Assembly (NCBI GenBank): GCA_036872755.1
Contig: JAVHNS010000003.1
Coordinates: 3,472,001 to 3,536,000, forward strand
Source of the DNA: Orbilia blumenaviensis
Lineage: Eukaryota > Ascomycota > Orbiliomycetes > Orbiliales > Orbiliaceae
Length of the DNA: 64,000 bases
Reading direction: 5' to 3'
The translations under genes and the position numbers were made by a program. The first letter of the stretch is position 1, and the number at the start of each line of letters is the position of its first letter. The notes beneath the pieces are model-generated. The model was not told the DNA's origin. It was given only the letters and a program-made list of their open reading frames with translations, and did no database searches. Positions 33,021 through 45,800 of this stretch are shown piece after piece.

Positions 33021-34326
33021 ATGTCTCTATTCGTCCCAGTTGAGAAGCCAAAGTCTAAGCTGGCGCGTTACCGCCTGCTGGCACCATCAGCCTCTGTCCG
33101 CGTGTCCCCAATCGTATGTAATCTCTCCTCATGCGGTCACTATGATATACATAAAAAAGGGAAGCTCTGCTAATTAGTATATTAGTGCTTCGGTGGCATG
33201 AACATCGGCACAGCATGGAACTCCTTCATGGGCACCATGGACAAAAAAACTAGCTTCGAGCTCCTCGACGCCTTCTATGATGCCGGCGGAAACTTTATCG
33301 ACACCGCTGTTAACTACCAAGACGGCGAGTCCGAAGCCTGGATCGGTGAATGGATGGAACAGCGCAAGAACCGGACAGAAATAGTCGTTGCCACGAAATG
33401 CACAACTGGTTACCGCTACCAGGACTTCAAGAACGGCGGTGTGTTTGTAAACACAGCGGGTAATTCTACGAAGAATATTCACGAGTCCGTCCGTGTGAGT
33501 TTGGAGAGGTTGAAGACAGATTATATTGATCTGTTGTGGATTCATTGGTGGGACTATACTACCTCGGTGGAGGAGCTTATGCAAGCTCTCAACGTTCTGG
33601 TGAGACAGGGCAAGGTCTTGTATCTTGGTATTTCCGATACCCCCGCTTGGGTTGTTTCTAAAGCGTATGTTTTCATCCACCCTTTTTTTTACTTCACGTC
33701 TCAATATATTCCCGCGATGATGCTAACCATAATCTCTTTCGATATATAGCAATGAATACGCCCGCTCTCACGGCTTGAAGGGGTTTTGCGTCTACCAAGG
33801 CCAATGGTCAGCTGCAAACCGCGAGTTCGAACGCGACATCATCCCTATGTGCCGCGCCGAAGGCATGGGTCTCTGTCCATGGGGTGCTCTTGGTGGCGGC
33901 AACTTCCGTCTCCCCGAAGAACGTGAAGCCATGGAGAAATCTGGCGATAAAGGCCGTGCATGGCAAGGATTTGAAGCATCCACCACCCACCAAGCCGTCA
34001 CTCCTATCCTAGCAAAGATCGCTAAAGCAAGAGGACTCAGTATTACCGGTGTGGCACTTGCATACGTGTGCTCGAAAACACCTTATGTCATCCCAATTGC
34101 TGGTGGTAGAAAAGTTTCGCATTTGGAGGATAACATTAAGGCTATTGGGGTTGTATTGACTAAGCAGGAAATCGAAGAAATTGAAGGTGCATATAAGTTC
34201 TCGTTAGGCTTTCCCCATGACTTTTTGGGAAAGAGGGGCGAGAGAGGGAATATTGGACTTGACAGCGTAGCGTGGTTGGATTGGCCAGAATGGGAAAGGC
34301 CTATTGCTATTACGGACCATGAATAA
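33021..34326 (+). CDS. Aldo-keto reductase, aryl-alcohol dehydrogenase/norsolorinic acid reductase type
   Basis: Exons 33021-33113, 33186-33664 and 33750-34326 (introns 72 and 85 bp, GTATGT donors) give 382 residues. The enzyme is an NADPH-dependent reductase of carbonyl groups with an (alpha/beta)8 fold. The catalytic tetrad is visible: D70 and Y75 in FIDTAVNYQDGES, K102 in VVATKC, H151 in LLWIHWWD. The cofactor end shows VIPIAGGRKVSHLEDNIKAI. Length and the GGMNIGTAW start match fungal aryl-alcohol dehydrogenases and the related reductases found in polyketide clusters. No cluster genes flank it here, so general aryl-aldehyde reduction is the safer reading. The first exon supplies the initiating ATG and a short N-terminal strand. 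The protein is probably cytosolic. Confidence 0.93.
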
Positions 34327-36287
34327 GGGCAGCCTAGCTTTGTGGTATCTGGGGTTGATAAATTGTCCATAGACGCATCTGTCTTCGGTCATTTCAATGA
34401 TAATATGTATCGTAGCTTATTCTGTGGTGCTGATTGCATCTTTTAGAAGTTAATTTCAATCTCCTCTTCGGATTCGAACGTTCCTACAAGTTCTAGGTGT
34501 CAATTGCAATTGACCTTGTGTCGTAGACCGGACGTGTCGTAGCAATTGACCATATTTGCGTTGACGTTGTATTTTGAGCTCATGGCTCTTTACCATCACC
34601 TAGACTATTCCGAGCCCAGCCTTGATCTTTTCCAGTGGCTATCAATTGTGCTTGCGGAAGCTGGTTACACCAAAGGGTCCTTTCTTCGATTGCGTGCCCA
34701 ACAGCCCAGGACTTTATCTCCGTTGTATTTTAATTTGTACCTCTATGTCTATTCGCGTACCACCCAACATCTCAACTCGCTGCTGAATTTAGGGATTAAG
34801 GCAACCAGCCATCCCCTTCTCGGCCTGCGGGGCGAACCGGTGGCTGGGAAGTCCATGCCGTCGGTAGCCAGAGTGAACGAAATGAACCAGGATTAGATTA
34901 GATCACTGCATTTCACGGCCAACAAATTTTCCCATTCCTTCAGGTCGGATTGTATCTCGATTGACCTAGAATCTACATCGATGCATCCAAACATGCATCC
35001 ATCTACGTGTTTTTTTCTGTAGGTGCATTAACCCGAGAGCTCTTCGGCCCCGTCTGCTATCGGAATGTATCGCAGCTTTTCAAGGTATATGCAGGTCCAC
35101 ATTTGTTAACCCACACCGAAGAACCTCCCAATCAAACGTCAAGAATACGCAACGAAGTGATTTTAGAGTGGCTCAATATGATATCACAGTGCCGCACTCA
35201 GCACAACAAAAAAGCTGCCCTAACCCTTCCCAAGTCTAGCTGAAAAACTGCACTCCGCTGGTTCGCCTTGCCCAGCATAGGTGTCGACATCCTGCTCTGA
35301 ATATCAGCTGAAAGCGGGCCCGGGTCCCGTTCGCGCATGGTAGATTGTCTATTTTGCGTGCATAGAACCAGGTGAAGTATTTAGATGTTGTAGCGGGATT
35401 CGAAGGTAAGGCTGTGATGTTCAAGGTTAACGGGTCTTTCAGGTCGGCACCAACAGCGAATCAGGATTGATCCAACAAAGCCAAGATACACCGATGTCAC
35501 AAGTATGTGAACTCGCACAGACCAATAACTTACTACTTGCAAATCTTCCCCCCTAACCTCAGACCTTGAATTCCCCGAGTTCCGATTGGGATTTGATAAA
35601 GCTCGGTGGCAGTTTCCGTTTGTGAACACACTATTCGCACATTTCATGCGAGTCGCAGTCGGAGAACTTATGCACTTGCCCGCCGATAATGTCACATTTC
35701 CTTCCATTCCAGTTGCTACGGATAGCTGTTGCAATGTACAGATAGTGTACATTTTAGTATCAATCCCCGGGCATTCTCCTTTCTTCGACTCTGATCTTGG
35801 CCTTAGTAGGATCAGATCTTATGCACCGCTAAAATGTCCATTGTAATTGCAGAGCCGGTTAGAGGAACTGGTAAGATAGTATATAAACAAGCTCTGGGCC
35901 CGGTTCAGCTTTCCCCTGCTTTTTATTCGGATTTCTATGTTCCTGGCTCCACATTTATCCTGAACGTTTCAATATTCCTCGTCATCTCGCGTTTTATACA
36001 TCACGTCATCTATAGATTCCCGATTTTGACAGCAGAATCATTTACCTGACGTCGCGTCGGACCTCAATTCATTATCAACGGCAGGGTAGCTACAACACAC
36101 AACGCATTACCCGCCCCCCGGCTAACCTCGTGAACTCGAATTCGGATTGCGGTTCTCTGGACTAAAAACTCAAAGCCGCATTAAGGAATTATTCTCTTCA
36201 CGCGGGAGGATTAAAGTTGGAGGAAAATAAACAGAATAAGAAAAACCTAGAAGGAAAGAAACAAGGGAAACCTTCCAGAAGAACCTT
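34327..36287. other. Intergenic stretch of about 2 kb
   Basis: Short frames only (for example 34546-34896 plus and 35381-35752 minus), mutually overlapping and without domains or good splice joins. The right end is the promoter and leader of the eIF2B-like gene, with a purine-rich leader at 36210-36285. Confidence 0.4.
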
Positions 36288-38170
36288 ATGGTGTCGTTTT
36301 CGAACCCTGTTTCGATGAGAAACCCTCACTCGAACTCATATTCGCCCGTCCCTGCCGCCCGCCAATCCTCGCTGCTGGAATGCAACAATATCGTCCTCGT
36401 AACCTTCCTTTTGCATAGTAGCAATGATGAAGCTGCGAACGCTACAACTGCAAACTGGGGTGCCTTGAAGAATATGACTGTCTTTGGGCCGAATAGCAAA
36501 TGCTTCAGCCCATTGGAGGTCGAGGAGTAAGTAACAACTTTTTTTTCTTTCTCTCCCAATGTGCGCATCATAGCTATTGTAGTCCCATACCGTAAAAGCT
36601 TCAAAAAACATATAGAAATATTTAGTAAATTCTTGAAATTGTGACATATAGAACAAACGGGAGCACGTCCTTCTGCATGGCCTTTCCGATACCTGATACC
36701 GTCTCTCCGCTCAAGACCGCGATCCAACAGTTCGAAGATCTCACAACAGTCACATACTCCTCAGGCTTCCTTCGCGTCCTGGTCGGGACTCCCTTCTCGA
36801 TACCGAATCCGGGGAAGAATGGCGACGATACTACGAAAATCCACCCCTTCCTACTCTCGATAAACAAAACATTGGCTATATCACACAAGATAAAGATCTC
36901 TCCCAACATCCAATCTCTTTCCTCCTCAGGGGCGACGACGAACCTGATCGATCTATCCACCCATGACCTCATATCCCAGGCGCTCCAGCGTTGCACCATC
37001 TCCCCAGCACTAGAAGCATCCATAGAACGTCTACGGAACGACCGCACATCTGGCGCGGGCCGGCTGGCCACCTTGGCCGTTAAGGAATTTGCATCACTGT
37101 GCACGACTGACCCGCTGCTACTCTCACGTCAACATACTCAAGCAGAATGGTGGACTTCTCTCCGCCTCTACGGCTGGCACCTCTTCCACTCCCGCCCATC
37201 AATGTCCAGTAGTATTCAAAACTGTATAATCCGGATCCTTCAACAAATCAATACCACCCTTTCAACCCTCCCATCTGACCCTTCCGACCGCGCGAATTTT
37301 GTCTCATCCCTCATCCTGACATCCCTAAAATCCACCCGCTCGAAATCATACACAATCCCCCAATCTTTTGTGACGCTAGTTCAGTCTCTCCAATCATTTG
37401 TTGATGCGAGGGACCAGAAACGTCTTTTCAACATCTTGGTCCATTCAAACTCTTCAGTTATGGCGTGCAGCCTAGTTTCCCTCTTCAACACCGCAAATAG
37501 GCCTCGCATCCGTGTATTCGTCCTAGAGTCCCGCCCGCTGTTCGAAGGTGTGACACTCGCGCGGTACCTGCGTAGCAAGATTCCTCAGAATGCTGGGGGG
37601 AATGGTAAACTGGAGGGTCCCAGCGTCCCTGCGGTGACGGTAGAGGTGGCTGTTGATGCTGCGGTGGGCAACTATACTAAGGTCGCGGATTTATATGTCT
37701 TGGCCGCCGATAGAATATATCCGAATGGTGACGTATCAAATAAAATTGGGTGTTTGACTGCAGCACTGGGAATGCGGTTTAACGAACGGAGAAGGAATAA
37801 ACCATCCGCGACTTCTGCCACGGGTGGCAATAGCAAAAGTATTATTGTGATCGGAGCAACGGATAAGGTCTGCGGCAACGACGAGCGAGACCGAGGGTGG
37901 GATTATAGTTATGAGGAAAATGACGGTGGCGAGGTAAGAGAATGCTGGCCGGGCCTTTGTGACGATGTTGATTCCCCAGCAGAGCTTTCAGACAGTGATG
38001 AAGAAACAGACAAAGAGGACGTAAGGGTTCGCAATATGTATTTTGAGACTGTTCCGGCGGAGTTGGTTGATTGTTATCTAACCGAGGAAGGGGTGATGGA
38101 TGCCGGGGGTATCAGAGAAGTAGCGGACTACCACCTGAGAAGAGAAATGGAAATCTTTGGAGAGTTGTGA
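36288..38170 (+). CDS. eIF2B alpha/beta/delta-like protein with a decayed Nudix-like N-terminus
   Basis: Exons 36288-36526 and 36652-38170. The intron is 125 bp (GTAAGT donor, ACATATAG acceptor); earlier AG sites lead to stops. The product is 585 residues. Residues about 170-480 match the eIF2B alpha/beta/delta fold: helical region GAGRLATLAVKEF, then RIRVFVLESRPLFEG (about 366-379), VAVDAAVGNY, and ADRIYPNGDVSNKIGC (about 432-447). Proteins of this fold include GEF subunits and sugar-phosphate isomerases; which applies here is open. The N-terminus lines up with the Nudix domain that I recall being fused to this domain in other fungi (NNIVLVTFLLHS, PIPDTVSPLKTA, IHPFLLSI). Where the Nudix box REUXEE is expected, it has QQFEDLT. 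An acidic insert (SDSDEETDKED) lies near the C-terminus. Confidence 0.8.
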
Positions 38171-38338
38171 TTTGTGGCGCTCGTCGTTGTGCGAGCAAAT
38201 ATCACAATTGAGCGGGAGTTTTTCGGACGCAGCCAAGCATAACTATGTGTATATTAGTGGCGTTTTATCCTTTGATTAATGACATTATCATTCCCCATTG
38301 ATGTTGATATCGTATCAAAGTGCTAGTGATGCGTATAT
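38171..38338. terminator. Shared 3' region of convergent genes
   Basis: Only 168 bp separate the stop codons of the eIF2B-like gene (plus) and HRQ1 (minus), so both transcripts must end within or across each other. AT-rich; no specific hairpin is required in a fungus. The two mRNAs may overlap at their 3' ends. Confidence 0.4.
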
Positions 38339-41300
38339 CTATTCATTATCTACCACTCGAGTGCGCACTTCCTCCGCTGGCACGACAGTCTCAATTCCTG
38401 CAGGGGCCGACTCGTTCGATGCCTCTGGTATAGAATCCAGATCTATCTCTTGCCCCATGAGTGTTTTCATCACGATCAGTGCGCCAATCTTTGATATCAC
38501 CACGTTTGATTCTTTGCAATTCTCCGACGCCACACCTTTAGAAGGCCCGTATTAGTTAGTATATAAAAATGTGGTTGAACTTGAAGGGAAGAACTTACAT
38601 CCCGGGCAGCCCCCCGTGCATTGACACGCTTCAATCCTCCCAACTGCCATCTTCAGTAACTTCTCAACAAACTCGAATGCTTTACCGCTGATACCTGACC
38701 CCCCTGAGCCTCCACCCTTCGCATCATAAAATGTTAACCTCCCAGGTCTCTTCCTACTCGTTTCCTTTTTCGCAAATTCCTTTTGAGGCGCCTTACACTC
38801 TGTCCGAACATCGCCAGCCGAACTAATCACGAAGTTAGGGAGCAGGGCTAAAAATGCATGTTCCGCGCCATGTATGCTAGCCGCGATATTATAGTTCTTA
38901 GCTCGAAGGATAACGAATGCCACTTTTGGTAGATCTAGCCACATCCCCTTCGAAAGTATTTCTAATGGCGGGGTTTCCACGTCTACTGCATCCAGTTTTC
39001 GGCCCCTTTTATCAACCTTGTAGTACCCAAACACCACACTGGTGATTTTTATCGTACCAAAGTAAGCTTTGCACGATGACCCCGGAATTTTCCGTGTGGC
39101 TTCTGTCTCAATAGGGTCAACATCGGTAAAGTCCCGCTGCTGGGTAATCCAGTCTACCTTGACTAGCTCTACCTTCGCGATTTTTCGATCGATGTTGAAC
39201 TCGCGGACGAGGTATTTGAGTCCCTGGTGTAAGAAGATAGCACCTTCATAGATGGTAAACGGTGCTCTTGACGGTTCGACGGTCTCCAAGACTATATTTC
39301 GGCTCTGCGTAACATCTACAACAGCGAAGTGGTCGTCTTCTGTATCTCTGATGGAGACATATTGCGATGGGTATGGTCGAAACCGTTCATGACAGTGATA
39401 GAATCCTCGATCATCCTTCACCAACCGTTCTTCGGCTAGCGCCTTCAGCGTGGAGCCGAAATACTTTTGGTCTTGCTCTGTGTTAATTGGCATCTCGAAT
39501 GCGGCGCATTGAACATGGCCTTCAAGCACTAAGATGTTCTCGAGATCTATGTGGAGACTTGGGTTTGGCGCAGTCCTGATCAGTTCCGGGTTGGACATAT
39601 AATGCTGATCGAGGGCGTATTTATCCCCGATAAGAACAGACAGAGAGTCTCGCTTTCGTCTGCCTGCTCGACCACTTTGTTGGCGTAGGTTGGAAATGGA
39701 ATATGGAAATCCAACCATGATAACTGCATCTGTGTGAACGATTAGTAGGTAGTTTTAGAGAGACAGGAGGGAGAAGTTCCGGGAAGATAGCGTACCAAGG
39801 GTCCCAACGTCGATACCCAGCTCCAGGGCTGTGGTCGCCACAATGCCTAGCAGGTGGCCGTTGAACATTTCACTTTCGATCCTTCGCCTATCCTGCGCCG
39901 AGTATCCACCGCGGTAACTCATCACACGTTCTGAGAGCTGCACAAGCCCTCGGTCGATAAGAACCTGTTTTACCGCGGAAAGTGTCAATTCGCATACCTT
40001 GCGGACCCGGCAGAATGCTATTGTCCGGACGCCGCGCAATATCAGCTCTACGAAAAGATTTGCAGCTTCTTGTACAGGCTCTACGCGGCCCGCTTTCAGA
40101 TCTGTGGGGTCTTTGTATGGGCAGTTCCAACACAGAAATGTCTTCTCGCCTGCTGGTGAACCATCTACGGAAGCGAGTTGAACATCGGAGAGTCCGAGCA
40201 AGTCTCTCATGTGCTACTTATAAGTTAGCTTATAGAATATAGTTTGTCTGGCTGAAAGCTAACCTTTTCTGGGTTCTCAACTGTCGCAGAGCAGGCAATA
40301 AATATAATGTCGTTATTCCCAATAGCAGAGCAGATTCGTCTCAAGCGCCGCATGACGAGGGCAACATGGCTCCCAAACAGCCCATTGTAAACGTGGAGCT
40401 CTAGAGACTCGGTTAGTCATAGTAAACACAGGATAAGTGACTTGCGTAGCATCCGCACCATCGATGACCACAAATTTAAGATTCCGTAGAAAGGTTCTCC
40501 ACTGTTCCTCGTTTGGTAGGATATTGAGGTGGAGCATGTCTATCGTAATTTTGTCGTTAGTTAGGAATATAGAAGGAACTATATGGTTGCATTCGCTCAC
40601 CGGGGTTGGTCAGCACTGCCCGTGCTTCATCCCTGATCTTTCTTCTATCCTCCTTCGGGGTATCTCCGTCGTATGTGTCTACCAGAACCTCACCAACCTT
40701 ATCCTTCATAAAGTCCAACATTTTGGCCAACGAAGCTTTCTGATCTTGTGCTAGCGCCTTTGTAGGAAATATAAGTAAGGCACGGCAGTTTGGGTCATCT
40801 TGTAGTCTATGAAGGAAAGGTATCTGGTATATGATAGATTTTCCTGAAGATGTCGATGTAGAGACAACCACATTCTCGCCATGAAAAATGTTGTTTAGAG
40901 CACTAGCTTGGTGAGAATAGAAGCGAGTAATATTCTTCACATTGTAAAGAGCGTCTACTAAGATCTGGGATAGCGGGAAATCGAGATTCCCGTAACGAGG
41001 GTCTTGTGCGGGAAATCTTAAATGACCGTTAGGTACTATTTGGTTTTTGTAATTATCTAAGCCTGTCGTTATTTCCTCGAGTATTTGGGTTATAGATTCG
41101 CGATCCTGAGGGATACCGGCAAATATGGACTGGGGCTTGCCGAGGAGTTCGGAGTCTTTATTGTTTTCTATCCCCGTGCCTTTCGATGGAGTGTAAATCT
41201 GCTGTCTCAGAGAAATTTCCTCCACTGGATCAAGCGATTTGGCGGAGCATTCTGTTAGAAAATTATCGACCGCAAGGTTAAATCTGTCGTTTCGTTTCGA

Positions 41301-41944
41301 GATGACCCTCAAAACCTCAGCTTGAGAAAATTCAGGTAGCTGAAGGCCGTCGGTTCCTTTTCGTCGCCTTTGCGGCTGCCCAGATTGCCTTGCTTTCAAA
41401 TCCTGCCTGAAATCGCCATCGGTATATTCAAACAGTAGTACCCGCTTGCCTTTATCTTCTATAGGGCGGTATATATCCGCTTTCTCAGCCGCCGCTTTTG
41501 AGGACCCGTCGCTTCCGTATACCTGCAACTGTAGCGCCTCCTCATCAACGTACTCGAAGAGTATGGCATCCGGGATAAGAAACTTGATCTGAGCAATATC
41601 GTCGACGGTTAAAGGACGTTTAATATGGTCTTCGACGGCCGACCTTAGATTTTCAAAAGTTGTGGCAAGTTGTTTTCTCGTGCAGCAGAATGTATAAACT
41701 AAATTCAGGGCTTTATGGGTTGTAGCTAGCCTCTGAAAGTGAAGCGGCCACAAAAGTTGGTCTGCATGAGCTGGAGTAGAGGATAATGTTCCTTGACTCT
41801 GAAGACATGATGAATGAGGTCAGTAAACATCTCATTGGCTTGAGTGCACATAGATAGGTTTACATCGAGTCTTACTTTGACATTAGGTTCCCTATCCTGA
41901 GGCTTCCGCTTCCGCTTCCTATTTGATACTTGAGTAGTCGACAT
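38339..41944 (-). CDS. HRQ1: RecQ4-family DNA helicase Hrq1
   Basis: Seven exons: 41944-41876, 41798-40601, 40539-40459, 40400-40264, 40213-39796, 39729-38599 and 38535-38339. The introns are 50-77 bp and all phases agree, giving 1,076 residues. Hrq1 is a 3'-5' helicase acting in DNA crosslink repair and genome stability in the nucleus. The N-terminus is basic ([10 protein letters not shown]). A family N-terminal segment ([16 protein letters not shown]) follows. Walker A is STSTSSGKS (about 336-344), the DExH box is DELH, created across the exon 3/4 junction, and motif III is SATVENPE. The second RecA domain has [10 protein letters not shown] and, in motif [11 protein letters not shown]. The C-terminal Cys cluster [10 protein letters not shown]...C is typical of the family's DUF1998 end. 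The start ATG at 41944 is chosen over the in-frame 42043 because it directly precedes the basic leader. Confidence 0.92.
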
Positions 41945-42867
41945 GTCGTGCCAGAATATAGCAACATAGGCCGCTACATTAGTTGAAGTGGTTAAGGTCG
42001 GTGGTTTGGCTAGGTTCGGTTCTAGTCGCGGTCCCGTATTCACGTGATAGCGTGTGCTCTAGCACTCTAATCCAGCAACACACAACGCACCAAAATGCAA
42101 CAAAGTCTCAATGGAAGCATTTGAAGAGCGGAACTACCCACAAGACAGCGTCCAGACTGGGGCAGTGTTCAAATTAAGTCTGTGATAAATATAACCGATA
42201 GATAATCTTGGATGGATCAGGTACATAAATCTCATAATTATCCTGTGTTTCGAACCTTTCCTTCGTTGTTTCGATAAATTGATATAAAGGGCCTGAACTC
42301 TGACCAGAATAACGTTCAGGCCTCGACCACCCATGATAAAACCTAGACCCTTCGGACCATTGCCATGGTCCCCATGAACAAATATAAACTTCGGACCAAG
42401 GGGGCGCAGGCTCGCTACGGCCTTAAGATATAGTATTTGCAGGCAAAAGTTACCCTCTACGTATATATCCTCCCCAGCTAAGCTTCCTAATGCCACTCCG
42501 CTTCCGGCGAACTTTGGCATCATAAACTTTCGTATAGAAAAAATATGTTAACGAAAACCCTTTCCTGTGGTTTGCAATTTCTCACAGTTTCCCTCGTAAA
42601 TGTTTAGATCCGTGCAATCCATAGCCTCGATATATTGAGAAGAACGCCCGGTCGGAAACAGAGTTTCCGACTATTGTTTTCGTCCCCTTATCTCTTTACC
42701 ACTTCATACCCTATCATATTGAATTATCTTCACCACCTTCGCACTTACACCCATGTTGTTCCGAAATCCTGTCTGACCACACGACCGACATTCCTTTTCT
42801 TCCACTTATTATTTCGATTCTCTTCTCTTGTAAATATTCTTATTTTGACCGATTCTCGACAGCAGCC
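41945..42867. promoter_or_regulatory. Divergent promoter between HRQ1 and the giant mucin gene
   Basis: 923 bp separates the two start codons. On the mucin side a pyrimidine-rich leader (about 42640-42860) ends in CAGCAGCC just before the ATG, a good start context. The 129-codon minus-strand frame at 42134-42523 has no domain and is not accepted. Confidence 0.45.
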
Positions 42868-45800
42868 ATGACGTCGCCATTCAGCATGAGGATTCTACTC
42901 GTATCATGGCTCTTTCTCTTCCACGTTGCGGCGGCGGCGCTCGCCCCACCTCAGGCATGGAGGAAGAAGAATGTTGTATACAAAACGGTAATATCGCTCA
43001 GTACCATCACTGAAACCATGACATTAGCCAACGCTGGAGAATACATGGCCGACCAACAATACTCGACATGCCCAGCTTCTGAGCCGTCTCCAGTGAATAC
43101 CGATGTTGACCCTCCGATAACTTACTCTGCCTGCGCCCATTGCCCAGTAGCTACAGTGTCGCGCTCGGATCAGAGGATCACAAGCATCGGCGACGCTAGG
43201 GATAATGGTACTCATACCTACGTCCCGTACTACTTCGCTGGGTTCCATGAGTGGGTTTTTGCCAACACTAAGACGGTGACCCTCTACATGTCTCTCAGTG
43301 CGGTAAATGGACAGGCACCTACTGCAACCGCCGATTCTGAGGTTCGTACATCATTCACTTACTCCCTTTCCATCACCGATAGCATCATCAGCGTTTCCCC
43401 ATTCTCCACAGTTTATGAAAGTACTTCACGTATCAGCAGGACCGGACCGGTAATAATTAACTCCGGGTTAAGTGATGAATCTACGCTCGCGTACGTTTCG
43501 ACCGCACCGACAGTATTGACTTTTTCAAAGACCGATTATCGCAATTCGACTGCTTTTTCCAGGCAGACAGCCACACTGCCTCTTGTTATTACGAGTACCG
43601 CGAGTTTGCCTAGTAATTCTGCAAGTGCTACTGATGCTACTGATATTTTTAGTTCTAGTTCCAGTGTTTTTGATATACAGTCTGAGACCATTACACTCAA
43701 GTTCCCGCCTGCTTTGTTTCCTTGGAACTTTTCACCCCCTCCCACTCCTTCTACGACTTCTGCAAAGCCGAATTATAAGGCTTCCACGACCTCTCCAAAG
43801 CCAACTTATAAGGCTTCTACGAAGCAAATTTCTAAAACAACTAAAACAAGTGCCCCGGCATCTACTTCTAGCGGGCCGACCTACTTTGACCTCTACGCAG
43901 ATGCTAGCGCAGAGAACAATCGAGAAAACACTTACCCTATCGCTAAAGCGAACAACTCAAACTCCAACGAGCTACAACTGTTTCAAGATAAACCGAAATA
44001 TATTAAGCCTTTGAGCGTTTATCTAAATGACCAAGGCGAGCTTATCGAGCGAACGACCGGGGGCATCGTGTACCTCGTCTCTACTTCCGATCTTTCGACC
44101 TCGTCTAGCAAACGGCGCAGAAAACGACAAGATTCTGGCGACCAAGCGTGGAGCATGCAGTTTAGCTCTGATCCACCATCAGGAGCTCTCAGATACGGCT
44201 TCAACATCGGTTCTACCGGATCCCTTGTTTTTGGCGGTTCTGGAATCAACTTGCAATTTGCATACTGCTCGTCTTCCTCAACAAATGCACTTAGAGAGGA
44301 TATCGTTTATGGGTTATCCAATCCATCGCGGTATAGTAATTGTGTTACTATAAGTCTTTTAGCCATTGATAGTAGCACAGCTTCAAGTTCAACTACCAGG
44401 GGAGCAACCAGCTCCCGACAGTCCTCCGGATCTACAAGTTCTGCCCGGAGTGCCGCCGCTTCTTCCGCGACAGGTAGCTCAGCCCGCGCAGCTACGACAT
44501 CACAAGTCGCGGCAGCTTCTAACCGGGTGACATCCTCATCAACGACTAGGGCAGCTTCGAATTCGGCAGCACGGCAGAATAACCAAGGCCAGAACAACCA
44601 AGGAACTCAGAATGCCCGCACTACTACTACAAATAGTGACAGAGCTGCTACAACTGGTGGCCGAACTACTTCAGCTGCTACCACCCGCGGAGCGGATACT
44701 ACCACCGACTCGGGAAGTAGCCGTGTCGTAGCGACCTTTAGCACTGGCTCCCAGCAAACTGTCATAGTTACCATGGATGACTCGGAATTTAGCAGTGTAT
44801 TTACTCCTACGCAGACTGCGAACGATGCTGTAACCTCTGCTGGGTCTTCACAGGGCGATCAAGCCAGCAGTTCCAATCAATCTCCCACAGGAAGCCAACA
44901 GACGACACCTCCTGCGGGAGCGAGCGATTCAGCTTCTGGGAGTACTCCCGATCAAACTGCCCTTCAGCAATCCGCCAGCCAGTCACAGGGTCAATCACCT
45001 TCACCCGGCGAGACATTCCCCGTCCAGAATCCATCAGATGGGAATGTTGGGATTCCAAGCCCAACTTCTGCTGCCACAGTCTCTCCTGGGCAGGATGGTG
45101 CTGTGCAGCCTTCAGATGGAGGGCAAGCGCCGGCGCCAATACCCCAGCCACAAGACGATGCCACTTCTACACAAGGAGACCAGGGCGAGACACCAGATAT
45201 ACCAGCGACATCCCCGCCACAGTCTGAAGGGAGTTCAGTTCCTACAGATACTCCGCAGGGTCAAACAAGTGGAGCTTCCAATATTGTGGGAGGGACTTCA
45301 GGAGGCTCTACTCTGCCCGCTTCTCGAAGCGGGGGGGTGTCTCAGTCAACTGTCCAGCCGGGAAGCCAGACTCCTGCACAACCGATAACGTTTACTACAA
45401 CGGGGGCTGATGGATCTTCAACTACCATTGTGGTATCGCCGACTCCAGGCTCAGATCCCACGCAACCTATCACAGTAACTACGACAGGTGCAGATGGGTC
45501 ATCTACGACATTTGTGGTAACACCAACACAAGCTGCTGGCCCAGTCGAGCCTGAAACTATAGTTACAACAGATGAAAATGGCTCTTCGACTACTCTCGTT
45601 GTTACTCCAATTCCAGACCAGCCACAAACTATCACCACCACGAATTCAGATGGCTCATCTACTACGATAGTGCTCACGCCGACGAGAAGCCCAGCAGTTG
45701 GGGTCCCAGGTCAGCCTCAGACCTTGACGACTACTAATGCTGACGGTTCGTCAACGACTATAGTCATTACACCTACACAACAACTTAGTACCTCACGGCA

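Noticed and set aside
41945..42043. Extended HRQ1 start at 42043
   Set aside because: Adds 33 residues without family resemblance; the ATG at 41944 directly precedes the basic nuclear-signal-like leader.
42134..42523. 129-codon minus-strand frame in the HRQ1-mucin promoter
   Set aside because: Lies wholly in the divergent promoter, has no recognisable domain and no coding-like conservation clue.
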